From Euzebya rosea (GTDB taxonomy: Bacteria; Actinomycetota; Nitriliruptoria; Euzebyales; Euzebyaceae): 64,000 bases of DNA. The notes under the pieces are model-generated. The model searched no databases, was not told the origin of the DNA, and worked only from the letters and a program-made list of their open reading frames with translations. Where the stretch lies: the NCBI RefSeq assembly GCF_003073135.1, contig NZ_PGDQ01000008.1, positions 1 through 64,000 on the forward strand, written 5' to 3'. Of the stretch, positions 50,557 to 58,803 are shown in pieces. How positions within the stretch are numbered: the stretch's first letter is position 1; every line of letters starts with the position of its first letter. Both the position numbers and the translations under genes were made by a program.

Positions 50557-51369
50557 TCAGTCGCTGCCGAGCTCCACGGCACGGTCGCGGGCCGCTTCGA
50601 TGGCGTTGAGGAAGGCCGCGCGGACCCGCTGTTCCTCCAGCACGCGAACCGCTGCGATGGTCGTCCCGCCGGGTGAGGTGACGGACTCCCGCAGCTCGAC
50701 GGGATGGCGCCCGGTGTCCCGCAGCATGAGCGCGCTGCCGACCATGGTCTGCACGATGAGCTCCGTGGAGACGTCGCGCGAGAGGCCCAGCAGCAGCCCG
50801 GCGTCGATCATCGCCTCGGCCAGGAGGAAGAAGTACGCGGGGCCGGATCCGGCAAGGGCGGTGACCGCGTCCATGTGCTGCTCGCCGAGGCGGACGACAC
50901 GACCGACGTTGGTCAGCAGCTTCTCCGCCGTGACGAGATCCGCCTCGGTCGCGAACGCGCCGGGCGAGATCGCGCTCATCGCCTCGTCCACGAGCACCGG
51001 CACGTTGGACATCACCCGGACGACGGGGATGTCGCCCAGCACCTTCTCGAACCGGGCGCACGTGATGCCGGCGACGACGGAGATGACGGGTTCGCCCGGG
51101 CGGATGTGGCCGACGATCTGGTCGAGCAGCTGTCCGAGCGTCTGGGGCTTCACGGCGATGACGACCTGGTCGGCCCACTCGGCCACCGCGGCGGAGTCGG
51201 TGGACACCTCGACCCCGTACCGCGCGGACAGCTCCGCTGCGCGTTCCGGCCGACGCACCGTCGCACGGATCCGGTCGGGCCCTGCGGCACCGCTTCGCAG
51301 CAGTCCCGAGAGCAGCGCCTCGCCCATGCGGCCGGCGCCGAGGATGCCGATGTTGCCGTTCACGTCCAC
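50557..51369 (-). CDS. proC: Pyrroline-5-carboxylate reductase
   Basis: A 270-residue enzyme that reduces pyrroline-5-carboxylate to proline with NAD(P)H. The Rossmann start is GNIGILGAGRMGEALLSGLL. Conserved parts are VVIAVKPQTL, VVRVMSNVPVLVDEAMSAI, and the active-site stretch ALAGSGPAYFFLLAEAMIDAG, with VTSPGGTTIAAV near the end. GTG 51369 is used; GTG 51363 is also possible. It follows the mshA and YbjN genes in the same orientation, as in mycobacteria. Confidence 0.95.
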   Translation of the reverse strand: MDVNGNIGILGAGRMGEALLSGLLRSGAAGPDRIRATVRRPERAAELSARYGVEVSTDSAAVAEWADQVVIAVKPQTLGQLLDQIVGHIRPGEPVISVVAGITCARFEKVLGDIPVVRVMSNVPVLVDEAMSAISPGAFATEADLVTAEKLLTNVGRVVRLGEQHMDAVTALAGSGPAYFFLLAEAMIDAGLLLGLSRDVSTELIVQTMVGSALMLRDTGRHPVELRESVTSPGGTTIAAVRVLEEQRVRAAFLNAIEAARDRAVELGSD

Positions 51370-51428
51370 TGGTCCCTTCGACTGGCGCGGCTGGTCCGTG
51401 CCCGCAGCACACCAGCCTACGGCTCGGC

Positions 51429-51914
51429 TCAGGAGATGGGGTTGCGACCCTGCCCGGTGTGCTCGCGCCAGCGCTGTTCCCGTTCGATGTAGCCCTCGAA
51501 GCCCAGCCGGAGGGCCGCGTTGAAGGTCTCGTCGGCCACGGTCAGGACCGCCCCGGCGAGCGTGTCGATCTCCTCTGCCGTCACGGCGAGCAGGGGCACG
51601 ACACCGACCAGCAGGATGTCGCCCGTGTCCTCCACGGAGAACCGCAGGGTGTAGCTGCGCTGGTGCCGCTTCAGGAGCAGCTCGTACAGGGCCGCGACGT
51701 TCTCGTCCGGCGCCCGCATGAAGTGGGCCTGGGCGACCAGCGTGCGGTCACCGACGCTCAGGAACAGCCCGATGGTCCGCTTCTTCTCCCCGGCGAGCGC
51801 GACGACCCAGCTGTGGTCGTCGAGCCGCTCGACCTCGAGGTCCTCCTGGGCAGCCACCCACGTCTCGATCGCCTCGACCGCCCGACCTCGCAGGGACTCC
51901 TCTCCCCGACCCAT
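51429..51914 (-). CDS. YbjN-domain protein
   Basis: A 161-residue protein of the YbjN/type III chaperone-like fold, widespread next to mshA in actinobacteria. The N-terminal helix (AVEAIETWVAAQEDL) leads to strands around SWVVALAGEKKRTIGLFL, then HFMRAPDENVAALYELLLKRH and a C-terminal helix with LGFEGYIERE. The start ATG 51914 overlaps the mshA stop codon by one base (TGATG). It probably assists another protein; the partner is not known. Confidence 0.85.
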   Translation of the reverse strand: MGRGEESLRGRAVEAIETWVAAQEDLEVERLDDHSWVVALAGEKKRTIGLFLSVGDRTLVAQAHFMRAPDENVAALYELLLKRHQRSYTLRFSVEDTGDILLVGVVPLLAVTAEEIDTLAGAVLTVADETFNAALRLGFEGYIEREQRWREHTGQGRNPIS

Positions 51915-53194
51915 CAGGCGCCTCGTTGCACGGCGGTGTCGCGGAACCCGAGCGCCTGCTCGTAGACCGCAAGGGTCCGTTCGACGGTGGCGTCCCAGGA
52001 GAACCGGTCCGCGCGCCGGACGGCGTGGTCGGCGGCGTCGGCACGGACGGCCGGGTCAAGCAGGTAGGGCATCAGCGCCTTGGCGAAGGCGTTGGGGTCG
52101 TGCTCGGCCACCAGCGTGCCGCCGCCGGGTTCCCCGTCGAGGGGGCCGAGGACGTGGCGCAGGCCACCGACGTCGGTGGCCACGACCGGGGTGCCGCATG
52201 CCTGCGCCTCGAGGGCCACGAGCCCGAAGCTCTCGGAGTGGCTGGGCATCAGCACCACGTCGGCGGCGCGGTACAGCGCGGCGAGCTGCTCGTGGCTGCG
52301 GGGAGACAGGAACGCCACGCGGTCAGCGACGCCCAGCTGCTCGGCGAGTGCCTGCAGGGCCGGCGGGTCGACGACCCCGGCCCCGTTGCCGCTGGGGCCA
52401 CCCACGACGACCAGCCGCACCGGAGGGGCGTCCGCGGGCATGGTTGCCGCCAGCGCCGCGATGGTCCGCACTGCGGTGTCGGGTCCCTTCAGCGGCTGCA
52501 GGCGGCCGACGAAGAGCACGATCCGGGCGTCACGACCACCACCGAGCAGGTCGGCGGTCCACGAGCGGCCCGCGGCGGTGTTGAAGGTCGTCAGGTCGAC
52601 GCCGGGCTCGACGACGTGCACCCGCGACGCGCCCATCTCCCGGCGCAGGAACGCCGACTCGTCGGGAGTCGGCGCCACGATGGCGTCGGCGTGCACGGCG
52701 ATACGCTGCTCGGCGGCCAGCCGCAGCGCCGGTTCGGGGTTGTCGCCGGGCGCCAGCGTGGCGTTCTTCTGCCTGGCGAGCGTGTGGAAGGTCTGGACCA
52801 GCGGGATGCCGAGGCGGCTCTGTGCGCGGAGCCCGACCCAGCCGCTCATCCAGTAGTGGGCGTGGAGGATCTGGGAGGCCCGGGCGGCCGGGTGGTCGGC
52901 AAGGCCCAGGTAGAACGCGCACAGGTGGGAAGCGAGCTCGGACTTGTCGGCCTCGGGTGGCCCGGCCTCGATGTGGTGAACGCGAAGCCGGGGTTCGACC
53001 TCGACCGTGGAGGGGACGTCACCTGCAGGGCGGCGGGTGAAGACGTCGACCTCGACCCCGCGACGGGCCAGTCCGTGCGCGACGTTGTCCACGTACACGT
53101 TCAGGCCCCCGGCGTCGCCGGTTCCCGCCTGCGCCAGCGGAGAGGTGTGGACGGCCACGAGGCCAACCCGACGAAGCGCCTGGTCGTCAGTCAT
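51914..53194 (-). CDS. mshA: D-inositol-3-phosphate glycosyltransferase (mycothiol synthesis)
   Basis: A 426-residue GT-B glycosyltransferase that transfers GlcNAc to inositol-3-phosphate in mycothiol synthesis. The N-terminal region has HTSPLAQAGTGDAGGLNVYV, and the acceptor region HAHYWMSGWVGL and QTFHTLARQKNATLA, closely typical of MshA. The donor site holds FVGRLQPLKGPDTAVR and SHSESFGLVALEAQACGTPVVA. ATG 53194 is used; GTG 53209 is possible. It heads the mshA-ybjN pair. Mycothiol production implies the other msh genes lie elsewhere. Confidence 0.9.
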   Translation of the reverse strand: MTDDQALRRVGLVAVHTSPLAQAGTGDAGGLNVYVDNVAHGLARRGVEVDVFTRRPAGDVPSTVEVEPRLRVHHIEAGPPEADKSELASHLCAFYLGLADHPAARASQILHAHYWMSGWVGLRAQSRLGIPLVQTFHTLARQKNATLAPGDNPEPALRLAAEQRIAVHADAIVAPTPDESAFLRREMGASRVHVVEPGVDLTTFNTAAGRSWTADLLGGGRDARIVLFVGRLQPLKGPDTAVRTIAALAATMPADAPPVRLVVVGGPSGNGAGVVDPPALQALAEQLGVADRVAFLSPRSHEQLAALYRAADVVLMPSHSESFGLVALEAQACGTPVVATDVGGLRHVLGPLDGEPGGGTLVAEHDPNAFAKALMPYLLDPAVRADAADHAVRRADRFSWDATVERTLAVYEQALGFRDTAVQRGA

Positions 53195-53342
53195 GGGTTC
53201 CCGAGTCACTCTCCGTGTCGTCCGTACCTCGAGCCGCGACACCGCGGCCGCGGCAAAGGATAAACGTCACAGGACGGCAAGCATCTTCCCATCGCGGGCA
53301 GCCTGCCCCGGTGGGCACGGCACGAACCCGACCCGGACAGGG

Positions 53343-53377
53343 CACGACCCCCGCACCGGACGGATGCGGGGGTCGTG
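53343..53377. terminator. Intrinsic terminator after the HbhA-like gene
   Basis: A perfect 13-bp stem, CACGACCCCCGCA at 53343-53355 and TGCGGGGGTCGTG at 53365-53377, has a 9-base loop. It is about 100 bp downstream of the HbhA-like stop codon and upstream of the mshA promoter region. No T-tract is present. Confidence 0.75.
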
Positions 53378-53474
53378 GTGTGGCGGGAGCGAGGCGGCGG
53401 GTGCTCCACGCCGCGGCGGGATGTGCACGGGGACGGTCGAGGCGGTGCAGGCCCGACCGTCCGGTGCGACGGGG

Positions 53475-54137
53475 TTACTCGGCGGTGCGACGCAGGCCGA
53501 CGCGCTCGGCAGCCTGCTCGACGCGGTCCTGGCCCTGCTCGACGACCTTGCGGAGGCTGGTCACGGCCTGGGCGACCTGGGTGCGGGCCGTCTCGGTGCG
53601 GTCCAGCGCCTTCTTGGCGGTCTCGTTCCTGGACAGGGTGTCGACGACCTTGCGGCCACGGGTGGCGTAGGTCCCGAACTCCTTGCGCGCGGTCTCGACG
53701 CCGTCGTTCAGCTCGGCCTGCAGCTTGGCGGGGGCCTCCTTGACGAAGGTCTCGACCTTGCCGCGGGTCTCGGCGACGAAGGACTCGGCCTGCTCGGTGC
53801 GGGCCTTGCCCAGCTTCTCGAGGCGCTCGGGCAGCTCACGGGCGACCTCGACGACACGGTCGCTGGCGCCGACGGTGGCGTAGGCGTAGTCGGTGACGAA
53901 GCCCTTGACGTCCTCCGCAGCCAGGTCGACACCGGCGAGGGACAGGCGGAAGCCGTCCTGCGCCCTGGTCGTGGTGGCGGTCCCGGTGGCGGCGGTCTTG
54001 GTGGTCGCGGCCTTCTTGACCGGGGCCTTCTTGGTGGTGCTGGCCTTGGCGGTGCTGGCCTTGGCAGTGGTGGCCTTGGCGGTCGTCTTCTTGGCGGGGG
54101 CCTTCTTGGCGGTGGTCTTCTTGGCGGTGGTGGCCAT
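53475..54137 (-). CDS. HbhA-like protein with N-terminal Lys/Ala repeats
   Basis: A 220-residue protein. The first 60 residues are histone-H1-like Lys/Ala/Thr repeats (TAKKTTAKKAPAKK and similar). The remaining 160 form a long amphipathic coiled coil (RVVEVARELPERLEKLGKAR, KVETFVKEAPAKLQAELND), like the apolipoprotein-type core of mycobacterial heparin-binding hemagglutinin. In HbhA the Lys-rich repeats are at the C-terminus, so the order is reversed here. ATG 54137 follows an AAGGA site. The XRE regulator upstream matches the Rv0474-hbhA arrangement. It may bind nucleic acid, lipid surfaces or sulfated glycans. Confidence 0.72.
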   Translation of the reverse strand: MATTAKKTTAKKAPAKKTTAKATTAKASTAKASTTKKAPVKKAATTKTAATGTATTTRAQDGFRLSLAGVDLAAEDVKGFVTDYAYATVGASDRVVEVARELPERLEKLGKARTEQAESFVAETRGKVETFVKEAPAKLQAELNDGVETARKEFGTYATRGRKVVDTLSRNETAKKALDRTETARTQVAQAVTSLRKVVEQGQDRVEQAAERVGLRRTAE

Positions 54138-54304
54138 GGTGGTGTGTCCTTCTCGGGAAGTGCCCGTCATCGGGCAGGTGTGTGCATGGGTGGGAAGGGT
54201 CAGGGGGGCCAGCGGACCGCTGGAGGGCGGAGCACGGTTCGACGCCGGCCGCCCCTGACCACACTTGCTGGGCACCTCATCGGCGCCCGGTCGTCATCGA
54301 CGAC

Positions 54305-54772
54305 CTACGAGGCGTGCTCCTCGGCCTCGCCAGGTGCGTCGTCGTCGGCCTGGCGAGTCGTGTCGACCTCGTCGTGGCCGGCCGTGAACGACCTGTAGAT
54401 CTCCAGCAGCGCCCGGCGCTGCTTCTCGGTCAGCGTCTGGTCGCTGAGGATGGCGCTGGCCAGGTCCGTCTGCCGTTCCTCGAGGATCCCGGCCTTGACG
54501 TAGAGCGTCTCGGCGCTGATGCGCAGGGCGGACGCGATGGACTGGAGGATCTCCGCGGACGGCTTGCGCAGGCCGCGTTCGATCTGGGAGAGGTAGGGGT
54601 TGCTGACCCCGGCGCGCTTGGCGAGGTGGCGAACCGACAGCTGCGCGGCCTCGCGCTGCTCCCGGATGAAGCCGCCGAGGTCGCGGACGCGACGGTCGGC
54701 CGCATCGGCGACGTCCCTCACGGTGTCACCCGCGGCGTCGATGGCGTCCTTCGGATCCTTCACGGCACTCAC
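54305..54772 (-). CDS. XRE-family transcriptional regulator (Rv0474-like)
   Basis: A 155-residue regulator. A helical N-terminus precedes a lambda-repressor-type HTH (LGGFIREQREAAQLSVRHLA, KRAGVSNPYLSQIERGLRKP, SAEILQSIASALRI). A C-terminal region with LTEKQRRALLEIYRSF and an acidic tail follows. GTG 54772, with a GAGGGTGAG site, is chosen. It lies directly upstream of the HbhA-like gene, as in mycobacteria. TTGCA repeats overlap its own promoter, suggesting autoregulation. Confidence 0.87.
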   Translation of the reverse strand: MSAVKDPKDAIDAAGDTVRDVADAADRRVRDLGGFIREQREAAQLSVRHLAKRAGVSNPYLSQIERGLRKPSAEILQSIASALRISAETLYVKAGILEERQTDLASAILSDQTLTEKQRRALLEIYRSFTAGHDEVDTTRQADDDAPGEAEEHAS

Positions 54773-54830
54773 CTCACCCTCGGCTCTTGATGGTCTGGAG
54801 TCTCGGAGGGCACTGCTTGCCCCCGTTGTC

Positions 54831-54866
54831 TGCAACGTTAACAGTTGCAAGCACTGCGTGCAAGAG
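54831..54866 (-). promoter_or_regulatory. Promoter and TTGCA-repeat operator of the XRE gene
   Basis: On the minus strand TTGCAC (54863-54858) and TAACGT (54840-54835) are 17 bp apart. TGCAAC (54831-54836) and GTTGCA (54844-54849) form an inverted repeat over the -10 box, and TTGCA/TGCAA (54845-54849, 54859-54863) another over the spacer. Three TTGCA half-sites in one promoter fit binding of the XRE protein itself. The position is about 65 bp before the chosen start. Confidence 0.6.
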
Positions 54867-54928
54867 TTAGCACCAACTATTTTCGTGCGATTCCGCGGGG
54901 TCGACCGGCGGACGGTCGCCGGGTCGTG

Positions 54929-55918
54929 TCAGGAGAGGCCGAAGGCTTCGGTGGCCCGGGTCGACAGCTCCGGGACCGCGCTGATCCAGCCGTGTGGAAC
55001 GCCGCCCCCGAGCACCGGAACCCGACGCACGTCCGGGGCCGGAACCCCGCCCAGCGCCTCGATGACGGCGGCGGTGGCCGGGCCGGCCGCACGGTCCGCC
55101 CCGTCCTGGATCTTGACGGCGATCCCGACCGGACCGAGCCGCTCGTGGACGAAGCCGCAGCCCATGACACCCTCGGCCCCTCGCTTGGCGACGACGCGGG
55201 CGTCCGCCAGCATGAGCTTGGTGTCGGGCAGGGACGGACCCCCGACCAGCTCGGGGTGGACGACCATCGAATCGCGAACTGCAGCAAGCGCCGGTGTCGT
55301 GCCTGCCGCGAGGCGAGCGAAGCCGGTGGCCAGACTGCCCGGGGTGGTCAGCCATGCCGGCGCGCCGCACCCGTCGATGCCCGGTCCCTGCGGCTGCCCG
55401 TCGAGGATCTCGGCCAGGGCCCGTGCGATCCGCTGCTGCAGGACGGTGTCGGTGTCGAGGTAGCTGGCCGGGTCGTGCCCCGCGGCGACGTGAGCCCACA
55501 ACATCCCGGAGTGCTTGCCGGAGCAGTTGTGCGACAGCGTGGTGGGTGCGTCGAGCTCGACCCGTACCGCCTCGTTGATCGGCCAGTCCGGGGGACACCG
55601 CAGCGCCGACTCGTCCAGGCCCGCCTCGGCCAGCACCGATGCGGCCGCGACCTGCTGGTCGTCTCCGCCGTCGTGGCTGGCGCTGATGATCGCCAGGTGC
55701 TCCTCGTCCGGCTGCAGGCCCAGGTCCTGCAGCGTGGCCAGCACGGCGGTGGTCTGGAACGGCTTGAGCGCCGACCGCGGGTAGACGGGCCGCGTCGCGT
55801 CGCCCGCCAGCGTCGTCACGGTGCCGTCGGGTGTTGCCACGACGACGTCGCCGACGTGGCCGGACTCGATGACACCGTCACGGGTGACGGTGACCAGCAG
55901 GGAGGTGGAGGAGGGCAT
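54929..55918 (-). CDS. Asparaginase II-family protein
   Basis: A 329-residue protein of the PF06089 asparaginase family. Characteristic stretches are VYPRSALKPFQTTAVL, ISASHDGGDDQQV, PTTLSHNCSGKHSGMLWAH and GPGIDGCGAPAWLTTPGSLA. It is distinct from classical L-asparaginase I and probably hydrolyses asparagine or a related amide in the cytosol. ATG 55918 has a GAGGAG-type site. It lies 72 bp after the RsiG-like gene, possibly on one transcript. Confidence 0.85.
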   Translation of the reverse strand: MPSSTSLLVTVTRDGVIESGHVGDVVVATPDGTVTTLAGDATRPVYPRSALKPFQTTAVLATLQDLGLQPDEEHLAIISASHDGGDDQQVAAASVLAEAGLDESALRCPPDWPINEAVRVELDAPTTLSHNCSGKHSGMLWAHVAAGHDPASYLDTDTVLQQRIARALAEILDGQPQGPGIDGCGAPAWLTTPGSLATGFARLAAGTTPALAAVRDSMVVHPELVGGPSLPDTKLMLADARVVAKRGAEGVMGCGFVHERLGPVGIAVKIQDGADRAAGPATAAVIEALGGVPAPDVRRVPVLGGGVPHGWISAVPELSTRATEAFGLS

Positions 55919-55990
55919 GACGGCCGGCAGCCTATGCGCTGGTGGCGGCACGGCACGGCCCGTGGACCGGCCGGTGGGCCGATCAGCCGG

Positions 55991-56539
55991 TCAACCTTCG
56001 ACGGTCCTGACGACGTCGTTGATGGAGGCGGCTCCGTCGCGGTAGCGCGCGATGAGCTCCTGCTGCAGCCGGTCGAGGTTGTCCATGACCTTGCGGCGCA
56101 GGGCGGAGATGGCCTGCTCCTCCTCCGTCAAGCGCTGCACGGCGGCGACCAGCTCCGGATCGGACAGGTCCGGCAGCCGTCCCAGCGGCATCTCCTCCAG
56201 CACCCGGTCACCGCGGCGACGACCCTGCGGGCCACTCGGCACGTAGACCTCGCTGTTGCTGACCGACCGTGCCCCGCCGGCGACCTCGTCGGTCAGGATC
56301 GTCGTCAGCGTGGAGACGAGCGAGTCGGTGTCGGACCCCTCACGACGCTGGAGCTCTGCCCGGGCGATGTCGAGCTGGCCGTGCAGCAGGCGGCGGGCGT
56401 AGGACAGCCGCGCCTCCTCCTCGCGACAGTCGTCGCGCATCGTGCGGATGTCCGCGGGCGTCAGGTCGGCGAGGCCGTCGAGGAAGTCCTCGTCGGTGAT
56501 CCGGTCGATGCGCCGGCGGTACGGGGCAGGGTCAGTCAT
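55991..56539 (-). CDS. RsiG-like c-di-GMP-binding anti-sigma protein
   Basis: A 182-residue, helix-rich protein. Two helices carry the spaced residues described for the Streptomyces anti-WhiG factor RsiG, E(x3)S(x2)R(x3)Q(x3)D. Helix A has E42, S46, R49, H53, D57; helix B has E141, S145, R148, M152, D156. Four of five positions match in each; Q is replaced by H or M. The N-terminal LADLTPADIRTMRDDCREEE and the SNSEVYVPSGPQGRR linker also fit. RsiG holds the flagellar-type sigma WhiG inactive when bound to c-di-GMP. Cyclase and phosphodiesterase genes at 59360-61752 support this role. Confidence 0.75.
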   Translation of the reverse strand: MTDPAPYRRRIDRITDEDFLDGLADLTPADIRTMRDDCREEEARLSYARRLLHGQLDIARAELQRREGSDTDSLVSTLTTILTDEVAGGARSVSNSEVYVPSGPQGRRRGDRVLEEMPLGRLPDLSDPELVAAVQRLTEEEQAISALRRKVMDNLDRLQQELIARYRDGAASINDVVRTVEG

Positions 56540-56612
56540 CGTGTGTTCCGGAGTGTAGACCGATGCGATGCACCGACGGGCTGGCCGTGCACGGACGCGA
56601 CCGACGACGTGG

Positions 56613-57701
56613 TCATCGGCAGAGCGCCGCAGCCAGGGGGAAGGGGTTGATCGGTCCGCCGTCGCCGGGGTGGAACTGCCAGTGGAGGTGCGGGGGCGTG
56701 CCGGCCGCGTTGCCGCTCTGTCCCGTGGCGCCGATCAGCTGGCCGACGGTGACCGTCTGGTAGTCCGTCACGTAGGCCGCCGACAGGTGGGCGTAGTAGT
56801 AGCGGTTGCCGAGGTTGTCGATCAGGTCGATGGACAGGCCGCCGAGGGTGTTGTGGAAGACCCGGCGGATGTAGCCGTCGGCGACGGCGAACTGCGGCAT
56901 GCCGTAGGCCGCGAACATGTCGGCCCCCTGGTGCCGACGACCGCCCGATCGCGGGAACCCCCACGAGTCGATGAAGCCGTTGGGCTGGCCCAGCGGGCAC
57001 GTCATGACCTGGGTGCCGCCGGGCAGGGTGACCTCGCGCAGGATGCCGGGAGGCACGTAGCCGAAGGACGCCTGATAGCCCGTGGAGACGAGCTGCTGCC
57101 GCTCGGCGTCCTCCTCCGCCTCGGCGAGGGCTTCCTCGGCCGCCGACACGGCCGCGGCCGCCTCCTCCAGGGCGTCGTCGAACACGACGGTCAGGTTGCG
57201 CAGGTCCTGCATCGCCGACGCGGTCCCGGCCTGGATCCCCTGCTGGTTGGCGACGTTGTCGACCACCCGCTCCGCGGCGGCGTGCAGGCTGACCGCCTGC
57301 GCGGCGGTCTCCGTCGCAACGGTGGTCATCACCGCCGAGGCGTGGAGGGCAGAGCCGACGTCGGGGGCCAGCAGGAACGCCCCGGAGGTGCGCAGCAGGT
57401 CGACCCCCGGCTGCTTGTAGGCCTGCCGGATCTGCTCGGCACGTCGTGCCTGCGCATCCCTGACGGCGGCCTCGGCCTCCTCGACCTGGGTCTCGGCACC
57501 CGACAGCTCGCCCTCGAGTCGCTCGGCATGGGCCAGCGCCTGCTCGTACCCCGAGGCGAGGTCGTCGAGGCGGTCGAGGGTGTCGTCGTAGGTGCGCTGG
57601 GCGTCCTCGAGGTCCCGGGTCGCCTCGATGACGTCGGCGTCCTCCGACACCGACGAGCTCCCCGTCCCCTGGACTGCCGCGGCCGGGATCGCGAGCAGCA
57701 C
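56613..57701 (-). CDS. Exported LytM/M23 peptidase-domain protein with coiled coil
   Basis: At least 362 residues. A coiled coil at about 25-215 (DLEDAQRTYDDTLDRLDDLA, AEEALAEAEEDAERQQLV) precedes a C-terminal M23 domain with the zinc motifs HQGADMFAAYGMP and HLHWQFHPGDGG. It is related to EnvC/NlpD-like cell-wall hydrolases or their activators. GTG 57701 is the first usual start codon, but it would cut off most of a signal peptide. The frame continues upstream (AWPAAVVAAGLVV) to a CTG at 57761 immediately after a stop codon, so a CTG start is likely. It is divergent from the DUF4388 gene. Confidence 0.82.
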   Translation of the reverse strand: MLLAIPAAAVQGTGSSSVSEDADVIEATRDLEDAQRTYDDTLDRLDDLASGYEQALAHAERLEGELSGAETQVEEAEAAVRDAQARRAEQIRQAYKQPGVDLLRTSGAFLLAPDVGSALHASAVMTTVATETAAQAVSLHAAAERVVDNVANQQGIQAGTASAMQDLRNLTVVFDDALEEAAAAVSAAEEALAEAEEDAERQQLVSTGYQASFGYVPPGILREVTLPGGTQVMTCPLGQPNGFIDSWGFPRSGGRRHQGADMFAAYGMPQFAVADGYIRRVFHNTLGGLSIDLIDNLGNRYYYAHLSAAYVTDYQTVTVGQLIGATGQSGNAAGTPPHLHWQFHPGDGGPINPFPLAAALCR

Positions 57702-57777
57702 GACGAGGCCGGCGGCGACGACCGCGGCCGGCCAGGCATGTCGCTGGAGGAACTGGGCCAGTTGCTACGCTCCCGTC

Positions 57778-58764
57778 GTGGAGTCCGGTCGACTGCAGAA
57801 CGAACCGACATCGGTAGTGTGCCGGCGTCTGGCCGCCGAGTCACGGACCGGCTGTCTCCACCTGCTGCCCGACGAGGCATCCGGCGAGCCCGAGGTGCGG
57901 ATCTGGTTCCGTGAGGGGCGGATCCACACCGCGGTCGCCACCGAGGGTCGTCGCCGGCTCGGAGAGATCCTCGTGGCCGAGGCCGGGTTGCCGCAGGGCA
58001 GCCTGGACCGTGCGCTGGACCACCAGCGTCGCGAGCCGGGCGACGTCAGGATCGGGGACGTCCTCGTGGACATGGGGCTGGTCGACCGCGAGACCCTGCG
58101 TGACGCCGTGCGGGACCAGATCCTCGAGACGCTGGCGCTGGCCATCGGACGCCGTCGTGGTGCATGGCGGTTCGTCCCGGACGCGGCGGTGAAGTGGGAC
58201 GTGCCGCTGGGCTCGGGCATGCAGGATGCGCTGATGGAGGCGTCGAGGCGGCTCGACGCCCCCGACGTGATCGCCTGGCGGTTGGGCGGCATGGACGCCG
58301 TGGTCGACTTCGGCTCCGACGATGCCGACGTGCGGATGTCGTTGCGAGCGCGCGAGTGGGCCCTGCTGACCCACATCGACGGACGCAACTCCATCGCCGA
58401 GATCGCCCGGCGAGCGGGGGAGGACCCGGACACCACGGCTCGCGTCGTGCACGGCCTGCACGCCGCTGGGGTGGTGCACGTGCTGCGTCCACCCGCCCCG
58501 TCCTTCGACGACCTCCGGGCCGACCTCGTCGGGGTCAGCGATCGGCCTGCCCCTCCCGCGGGCACGGACCCCGGCCACGGGGCACCGGCCGCCGAGGGGC
58601 CGGACGACCAGGCGCGACGTGCCACGCCGGTCGCGGTCGTGCCGGTGCCGCCGCCACCACCCATCCCTCCGCCGCCGCGCCCACCGCCGGACCCCGAGCG
58701 CCCGTCGCCGGTGGCGTCCTCGGCTGCCCTGTTCGCGGATCTGGCCGACGATCCCGCAGACTGA
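57778..58764 (+). CDS. DUF4388 (PATAN-like) domain protein
   Basis: A 328-residue cytoplasmic protein. The N-terminal 110 residues match the DUF4388 layout: SRTGCLHLLPDE, EVRIWFREGRIHTAVATEG, RLGEILVAEAGL, then RIGDVLVDMGLVDRETL. A helical middle follows, with a winged-helix-like stretch (HIDGRNSIAEIARRAGE, VVHGLHAAGVVHVL). The tail is about 90 residues of Pro-rich disordered sequence. DUF4388 proteins are usually parts of signalling systems in motile or polar bacteria. The c-di-GMP genes two positions downstream are compatible with that. GTG 57778 is chosen. Confidence 0.72.
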   Translation: MESGRLQNEPTSVVCRRLAAESRTGCLHLLPDEASGEPEVRIWFREGRIHTAVATEGRRRLGEILVAEAGLPQGSLDRALDHQRREPGDVRIGDVLVDMGLVDRETLRDAVRDQILETLALAIGRRRGAWRFVPDAAVKWDVPLGSGMQDALMEASRRLDAPDVIAWRLGGMDAVVDFGSDDADVRMSLRAREWALLTHIDGRNSIAEIARRAGEDPDTTARVVHGLHAAGVVHVLRPPAPSFDDLRADLVGVSDRPAPPAGTDPGHGAPAAEGPDDQARRATPVAVVPVPPPPPIPPPPRPPPDPERPSPVASSAALFADLADDPAD

Positions 58765-58803
58765 CCACCCGAGCACCCTCGACCAGATCAAGGACGTGAC
58801 GAC

